A stretch of DNA of 64,000 bases from Labrenzia sp. OB1. Its GTDB lineage: Bacteria; Pseudomonadota; Alphaproteobacteria; Rhizobiales; Stappiaceae. The notes under the pieces are model-generated. The model was not told the DNA's origin. It ran no database searches and worked only from the letters and a program-made list of their open reading frames with translations. Below are positions 63,458-64,000 of the stretch, one piece after another. Location of the stretch: positions 117,920 to 181,919 of the forward strand of contig NZ_JSEP01000011.1 in NCBI RefSeq assembly GCF_001624695.1. The letters run 5' to 3'. The position numbers and the translations under genes are program-made. Every line of letters starts with the position of its first letter. Positions within the stretch are counted from its first letter, which is position 1.

Positions 63458-63486
63458 TTCATATTTGTAATAATATAACATATCAA
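63458..63486 (-). promoter_or_regulatory. Predicted promoter of the ABC/EamA operon
   Basis: A -35 TTGATA (63481-63486), a 17-base spacer and a -10 TATGAA (63458-63463) on the minus strand, about 40 bases before the TTG start of the binding-protein gene. Confidence 0.6.
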
Positions 63487-63789
63487 GAAGAATTTTGACT
63501 GGACGCCCTTGCCGCGCCCCAGACGGATGTCTGCTCAAGCTTCAACCCACTTGGGTGTTTAGTCCCGGCATTTGATGGATCGGATTGAGGCCGAAACCTT
63601 CGGGTTCAAAAGTCCATATCCTGCAAATGTATTCATAGGGTGTTAGCTGTGGTTTCTGATCAGGTTGTTCCGTTAAGGGTCTGAATTAGGCGAACAACCT
63701 TCTCATACCAAGCGACGAATTTGACGACTCTTTTGGATTCCCAAAGTTTCGCGAATATGATTCCTGATGGGGAACATGAGGAGTTTGCC
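63487..63789. other. Region between the ABC operon and the IS630 transposase, including a dyad
   Basis: About 300 bases with no gene. A 9-base perfect dyad AGGTTGTTC (63662-63670) / GAACAACCT (63692-63700) lies ~90 bases before the transposase start and may be part of the insertion sequence's left end. The true inverted repeat cannot be set because the right end is outside the window. Confidence 0.45.
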
Positions 63790-64000
63790 ATGTCCGCCCC
63801 TATCCGTCTTCGAGATGACTTTGATGCTCCAACCCTTCGTCATCTAGCCCGTGGCTCGGTGAATGCCGATCAAACACGGCGCCTTTTGGCGCTTGCAGTG
63901 ATCTATGACGGCGGCTTGCGCAGCGATGCGGGTGCGGTCGGCGGCGTGACGGTCCAGGTGATCCGCGACTGGGTCTTGCGTTTCAATGCAAAAGGCCCCG
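63790..64000 (+). mobile_element. IS630-family transposase, 5' part (cut by the window end)
   Basis: From the ATG at 63790 the frame is open to the window end (70 codons). The N-terminal sequence (DAPTLRHLARGSVNADQTRRLLALAVIYDGG and VQVIRDWVLRFNA) is the helix-turn-helix part of IS630-type transposases, with GAGGAGTTTGCC as a start context. Whether the element is intact is unknown, since the DDE catalytic part lies beyond the window. Confidence 0.85.

Noticed and set aside
1..64000. CRISPR array, tRNA or rRNA genes
   Set aside because: I found no regularly spaced direct repeats and no cloverleaf or rRNA sequence by reading both strands.

Overview
The window reads as a chromosomal segment of a G+C-rich alphaproteobacterium, most like the Rhizobiales/Hyphomicrobiales (a Stappiaceae/Roseibium-type marine heterotroph is my best guess, from gene content only). 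Pointers are a homospermidine synthase with a group IV ornithine decarboxylase, an ArsR-methyltransferase/metF/metH locus, a fused indolepyruvate:ferredoxin oxidoreductase, DUF2336 and DUF2259 proteins, and many solute-binding-protein-dependent transporters. I found no rRNA, tRNA or CRISPR array.

Layout. 0-3 kb: TAXI-type TRAP transporter. 3.3-7.5 kb: polyamine locus on the minus strand (ornithine decarboxylase, GNAT acetyltransferase, homospermidine synthase), with a foldable leader before the decarboxylase and a 200-residue histone-H1-like tail on the synthase. 8-13.1 kb: small stress or detoxification genes (two VOC proteins, a thioredoxin-like protein, an FMN/FAD reductase fusion, a GST and its divergent LysR regulator). 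13.3-15.2 kb: a decayed GFA gene and an AT-rich membrane-protein gene that looks acquired. 15.2-18.7 kb: a periplasmic eight-EF-hand protein divergent from an OmpR/EnvZ-type two-component pair. 19.2-23.2 kb: a five-gene minus-strand operon (NIPSNAP, ABM monooxygenase, EamA transporter, cupin, frameshifted FAD monooxygenase) divergent from an HTH regulator. 23.3-29.7 kb: a 47-residue small gene, then metH, metF and an ArsR-methyltransferase regulator with a clear operator. 30-32.9 kb: a 969-residue beta-helix/AttH-like fusion. 33.1-42.1 kb: an AraC-controlled island of tandem cupins, a hydrolase and a FAD monooxygenase followed by a complete branched-chain-type ABC importer, probably uptake plus catabolism of one (aromatic?) compound. 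42.2-48.5 kb: two glycosyltransferases, a secreted protein, a large MscS channel and a DUF2336 protein. 49.2-57.2 kb: a DUF1127-like small protein, fused indolepyruvate:ferredoxin oxidoreductase with a divergent Lrp regulator, an amino-acid oxidase-like flavoprotein, a BASS transporter and a DUF2259 protein. 57.5-63.5 kb: a six-gene peptide/nickel/opine-type ABC operon ending in an EamA exporter, lying next to an IS630-family transposase cut off by the window end.

The strongest unusual signals are the histone-tailed homospermidine synthase with the structured decarboxylase leader, the beta-helix/AttH fusion, the two cupin plus flavin-monooxygenase modules, the ABC+EamA operon with variant ATPase signature motifs, and the 47-residue gene with its own ribosome-binding site, palindromic upstream site and terminator.
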